A DNA stretch of 64,000 nt from Paenibacillus durus (GTDB lineage: Bacteria; Bacillota; Bacilli; Paenibacillales; Paenibacillaceae): assembly GCF_000756615.1 (NCBI RefSeq), contig NZ_CP009288.1:3162001-3226000 (forward strand), written 5' to 3'. Below are positions 62,748 through 64,000 of this stretch, in pieces. How positions within the stretch are numbered: the stretch's first letter is position 1; every line of letters starts with the position of its first letter. Below the pieces are notes generated by a model that saw only the letters and a list, made by a program, of their open reading frames with translations, was not told the DNA's origin and did no database searches. A program made the position numbers and the translations under genes.

Positions 62748-64000
62748 ATGGAGATCAAAGATTTTAAATACGTAACCGTCATCAGCAATGACGACTATGT
62801 GGTCAGCGACCACCGGGTTCATGGTGTGCGTATTATGCCCGGCGTGACCTTTCTGGACATGCTGCTGCGGATCTTGAAATCTGAAGGAATCGATGAGTCT
62901 GCGGTCGAGCTCCGCAATATTATTTTTCAGGAGGCCATCGCCACCACAGAGGATTACGACCGCAGAATTGAAGTGAGTCTCGTAAATGAACATAGCAGAT
63001 TGAGAGTGACAGTGAAGAGCCAACGGATATACCACCCGTCCGTAGGAGCTGCAGACAGCCCTTGGGATATCAATTTCATGTGCGAGCTGAATATAGCGGC
63101 GCCGGCTGTTCCCCGAATGATTAATATTGATCAACTGAAGGCTGATGCTGTTACGGTGAGGGACCTTGATGACGCTTATGCCTATACGCGCCAGGTTAAC
63201 ATTACCCACTATGAATTCATGAAAGGCTTGGGCCAAGTCTACGATGGCGAAGGTTATATTCTGGCTGAGGTTCACTTAAGCGATTTGGCGGCAGAGTACA
63301 ACGATTCTTTCTATATTCATCCGGTATACCTGGACTGCTCCACGCTGGTACCCGTTCTGTTTATGCTGAAGAGTAAGACGCTCGCCGATATCAGCCAGCA
63401 GCATGACAAGCCGTTTATTCCAATCTTCGTGGAGTCTTTCCGCGCGTCCGGAAAAATGCTGGATAAGGCATACGTATATGTGCGGGAGAATGGCGTCAGC
63501 TTGTCATCCTCCAAGGATATTATTTATTTCGACATCGAGCTGTATGACGGGCTAGGAAATTTGGTAGCCCTGTTCCATCGGCTGGCCTCCAAACAGATTC
63601 GTTCTGAAGGTTTAATGCACAAGCATGAAGAAGCGCTAGCACCACAAGTCCAGCCGCCGCGCGGCAGCAGCATAGAAGCGCCTAAGAACGCAATGATCCC
63701 GCCTGAAGTACCGCAGTCGGAAGAGCAGCAGACAGACAGGCTGCAGTTGCTGGAGCAAGAGATTCAGGAGATGGTTGGCGAAGTGGCCGGGGTGGCGGCA
63801 CATAGCATCAGCCTGGAAGAAGGCTTTTATGATCAGGGGCTGGATTCTTCCCAATTGCTGCTGCTGGTGCGGAAGCTGGAAGACAAGCTGCAGATGCAGC
63901 TATATCCTACCCTGTTATTTGAATTCAGCAATATCAAACAATTGGCGGTGTACTTGGCCGAAAATAGCACTGAAGGCTTGAAAATTTCCAGCAATCCGCC
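62748..64000 (+). CDS. PKS-9: DH-ACP- trans-AT polyketide synthase, 3' partial
   Basis: Partial: the frame runs off the right edge after 417 residues. ATG 62748 has a strong GAGGGGG 7 bases upstream and lies 28 bases after PKS-8. The protein starts directly with a DH fold: His22 in an intact HxxxGxxxxP motif (HRVHGVRIMP) and Asp196 in HPVYLDCSTL, where the usual Gln of DxxxQ is Leu. An ACP follows at about 335-405 with Ser367 in GLDSSQ. There is no docking helix at the N-terminus; pairing with KS2 of PKS-8 probably uses the DH surface and the short KS tail. From bimodule architecture a KR or a further ACP would be expected next, but that lies outside the window. Confidence 0.93.
   Translation, partial: MEIKDFKYVTVISNDDYVVSDHRVHGVRIMPGVTFLDMLLRILKSEGIDESAVELRNIIFQEAIATTEDYDRRIEVSLVNEHSRLRVTVKSQRIYHPSVGAADSPWDINFMCELNIAAPAVPRMINIDQLKADAVTVRDLDDAYAYTRQVNITHYEFMKGLGQVYDGEGYILAEVHLSDLAAEYNDSFYIHPVYLDCSTLVPVLFMLKSKTLADISQQHDKPFIPIFVESFRASGKMLDKAYVYVRENGVSLSSSKDIIYFDIELYDGLGNLVALFHRLASKQIRSEGLMHKHEEALAPQVQPPRGSSIEAPKNAMIPPEVPQSEEQQTDRLQLLEQEIQEMVGEVAGVAAHSISLEEGFYDQGLDSSQLLLLVRKLEDKLQMQLYPTLLFEFSNIKQLAVYLAENSTEGLKISSNP

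Noticed and set aside
2..64000. cis-AT, enoylreductase, thioesterase or NRPS domains, tRNA/rRNA genes, CRISPR arrays, insertion sequences
   Set aside because: I looked for their motifs and repeats and found none; every large open region is assigned to KS, KR, DH, MT, ECH, ACP or linker.

Overview
The window is one continuous, single-strand stretch of a giant modular polyketide synthase (PKS) locus. Nine collinear genes on the + strand fill essentially all 64 kb; the first is cut by the left edge and the last by the right edge. Most junctions overlap by a few bases (ATGA, GTGA or 8-base overlaps) and the widest gap is about 55 bases, so this is one operon-like transcription unit with no internal promoter or terminator that I can see. 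Roughly balanced G+C, strong GGAGG-type ribosome binding sites and the style of the PKS domains suggest a Bacillota host, most likely Paenibacillus-like. That assignment is an inference.

No acyltransferase (AT) domain is found in any complete module, so this is a trans-AT PKS fed by a discrete AT encoded elsewhere. I count 14 ketosynthase (KS), 17 phosphopantetheine-bearing acyl carrier protein (ACP), 11 ketoreductase (KR), 7 dehydratase-type (DH), 2 intact and 1 relic C-methyltransferase (MT), and 2 enoyl-CoA hydratase-like (ECH) domains. No enoylreductase, thioesterase or NRPS domain is seen.

Layout: PKS-1 (2-2773) ACP-KS | PKS-2 (2748-8891) KR-ACP-KS-ECH-ACP-ACP | PKS-3 (8888-18979) KS-DH-KR-ACP-KS-ECH-ACP-ACP-KS | PKS-4 (18999-25322) flanking subdomain-DH-KR-ACP-KS-DH | PKS-5 (25319-40447) KR-ACP-KS-DH-KR-ACP-KS-DH-KR-MT-ACP-KS | PKS-6 (40440-52250) KR-ACP-KS-DH(dead)-KR-ACP-KS-KR-MT(relic)-ACP | PKS-7 (52306-57318) KS-KR-MT-ACP | PKS-8 (57311-62719) KS-KR-ACP-KS | PKS-9 (62748-edge) DH-ACP-. 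Many modules are split between proteins, and helical docking motifs at matching ends indicate the protein order.

Read as an assembly line, the chain would pass through: a beta-hydroxy step, a beta-branching module, a DH-KR (olefin) module, a second beta-branching module, three DH-KR steps, an alpha-methylating step, three predicted beta-hydroxy steps (one with a dead DH, one with an MT relic), a further alpha-methyl beta-hydroxy step, and a split dehydrating bimodule. The expected product part is a methyl-branched conjugated polyene joined to a polyol. The HMG-synthase cassette needed for beta-branching is not in the window.

The most unusual features are four ACP-like folds inserted inside KS flanking subdomains, three clearly without the phosphopantetheine serine; a gene break falling exactly between a KS core and its flanking subdomain; a KS signature that tracks the chemistry of the module upstream; and a set of eroded catalytic domains (a DH that has lost its histidine through a small deletion, a methyltransferase relic, and a KR with Ser to Ala).
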